Made by a program: the position numbers and the translations under genes. Under the pieces are notes generated by a model. It had not been told where the DNA came from and searched no databases. It saw nothing but the letters and a program-made list of their open reading frames with translations. Positions 63,430-64,000 of a stretch of DNA of 64,000 nt are shown in pieces. The DNA is from Herbaspirillum huttiense (GTDB taxonomy: Bacteria; Pseudomonadota; Gammaproteobacteria; Burkholderiales; Burkholderiaceae_D), in contig NZ_CP037993.1 in assembly GCF_004367745.1 (NCBI RefSeq), positions 2,852,001 to 2,916,000 of the forward strand. The letters run 5' to 3'. How positions within the stretch are numbered: the first letter of the stretch is position 1; each line of letters opens with the position of its first letter.

Positions 63430-64000
63430 GACCGCTGCCACGCCGGTCAAGAAGCGCCGCCTGCCGCTGCGCCAATCCATCACCGCGCGGCTGGTGCTGA
63501 TGTCGGCGGCGTCGGCCCTGTTGATCTTCGCGGTGGCCGGCGTGGTGCTCTACACCGTCCTGAAGGGGGAACTGCTGCGCCATGAGCGCGATGCCCTCTT
63601 CACCACCCTCAATGACATCAGCTACCAGATCGAGCGCGCCGGCAATACCGAGCGCTGGGCCCGCGTGCAGTTGAAGCTGTCGACGCTCTCGCAAGCCGAC
63701 CAGCACGTGTTCTTCTGGATCGCCAGCGATGATCCCCGCTACACCTATGGCGACCTGACGCGGCTCGCGCCCTCGGCCATCAATCATGCCGACGGCAAAC
63801 AGGTCGGCCGCCTGCACCTGCCGGGACGCGCCTATCCACTGCACATCATGACGCGCACCCTGCCGGCCTTCGAGGTTCGTCCTGAAGTGCGCGTGACGGT
63901 CGGTGTCGATGGCGCTCCCTACTTCGAGATGCGCCGCACCTTCCTGCTGGCCACCAGCATTTCTTCGCTGCTGGGCATCGTGCTGGCGGTCATCTCCAGC
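63422..64000 (+). CDS. Sensor histidine kinase, CusS-like, C-terminus outside window
   Basis: The first 193 residues of a membrane kinase. A transmembrane helix at ~25-47 ([20 protein letters not shown]) is followed by a periplasmic domain, and a second helix starts at about residue 175 ([17 protein letters not shown]). The sequence is of the heavy-metal sensor (CusS/CzcS) kind. The kinase core is outside the window. The start overlaps the regulator by 8 bp. Confidence 0.9.
   Translation, partial: MSETAATPVKKRRLPLRQSITARLVLMSAASALLIFAVAGVVLYTVLKGELLRHERDALFTTLNDISYQIERAGNTERWARVQLKLSTLSQADQHVFFWIASDDPRYTYGDLTRLAPSAINHADGKQVGRLHLPGRAYPLHIMTRTLPAFEVRPEVRVTVGVDGAPYFEMRRTFLLATSISSLLGIVLAVISS

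Noticed and set aside
59251-63483. Minus-strand open frame of 1410 codons antisense to the RND operon
   Set aside because: It has a low-complexity His/Gln/Asp/Arg/Gly composition with no domain, as expected from the complement of GC-rich, third-position-biased codons. The plus-strand frames are clear efflux genes with ribosome sites and overlaps.

Overview
The window is GC-rich, densely coded chromosomal DNA of a proteobacterium, most likely a betaproteobacterium of the order Burkholderiales, family Oxalobacteraceae (Herbaspirillum-like). This is inferred from gene content and gene order (cyoABCD-surf1-regBA, a biotin operon with a P450, a MerR-type-HTH/citrate-synthase fusion beside a CoA-transferase) and from codon use. 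No rRNA, tRNA, insertion sequence, prophage or CRISPR array was seen.

Layout. 1-3.4 kb: a truncated MocR-type regulator, an SDR oxidoreductase with a divergent AraC regulator, and a GntR/FCD regulator that looks like BioR. 3.5-8.9 kb: a tightly packed biotin operon bioB-P450-bioF-bioA-bioD with a BioR-type box in its control region. 8.9-11.2 kb: an uncharacterised protein and a LOV-domain (blue-light) hybrid histidine kinase. 11.4-15.9 kb: a branched-chain-amino-acid type ABC transporter with fused permeases. 16.0-23.0 kb: a cytochrome bo3 oxidase operon followed on the same strand by SURF1 and a RegB/RegA redox two-component pair. 23.2-24.5 kb: a divergent MFS transporter. 24.6-27.2 kb: an orphan type VI secretion effector module (PAAR, DUF4123 adaptor, small protein, Tox-REase-5 nuclease, Imm52-like immunity protein) whose last genes have visibly lower GC. 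27.3-37.5 kb: housekeeping genes (zinc peptidase, nadC-nadA, ybiT, DUF1439, ldcA-tadA-queD-queE, DUF72, a cupin). 37.5-39.9 kb: a TPR protein, then a complete fluoride riboswitch in front of a CLC-F type fluoride/proton antiporter. 40.2-41.8 kb: a tandem PPC (DUF296) protein and a BrnT/BrnA toxin-antitoxin pair with operator-like palindromes.

41.8-47.0 kb: the most unusual locus, a five-gene chemosensory-like operon. It encodes a membrane-anchored kinase joining an MCP-like sensor and HAMP/PAS to CheA-type HPt and ATPase domains, a miniature MCP, two CheX-like phosphatase-fold proteins with the same C-terminal GELELF tail (one carrying a receiver-like domain that lacks the phospho-acceptor Asp), and a CheY. 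There is no CheW, CheR or CheB in the window.

47.4-56.5 kb: an SDR, a small hydrophilic protein, a phospholipase D/VTT membrane fusion with an endonuclease/exonuclease/phosphatase partner, a small membrane protein, a TetR regulator, a signal peptidase I, and a CoA-transferase divergent from an HTH-citrate synthase fusion with perfect palindromes between them. 56.6-64.0 kb: an RND tripartite efflux operon (outer-membrane factor, adaptor, pump) followed by a CusRS-like two-component system cut by the window end.

All calls rest on reading the translations and DNA by eye. No database search or structure prediction was run.
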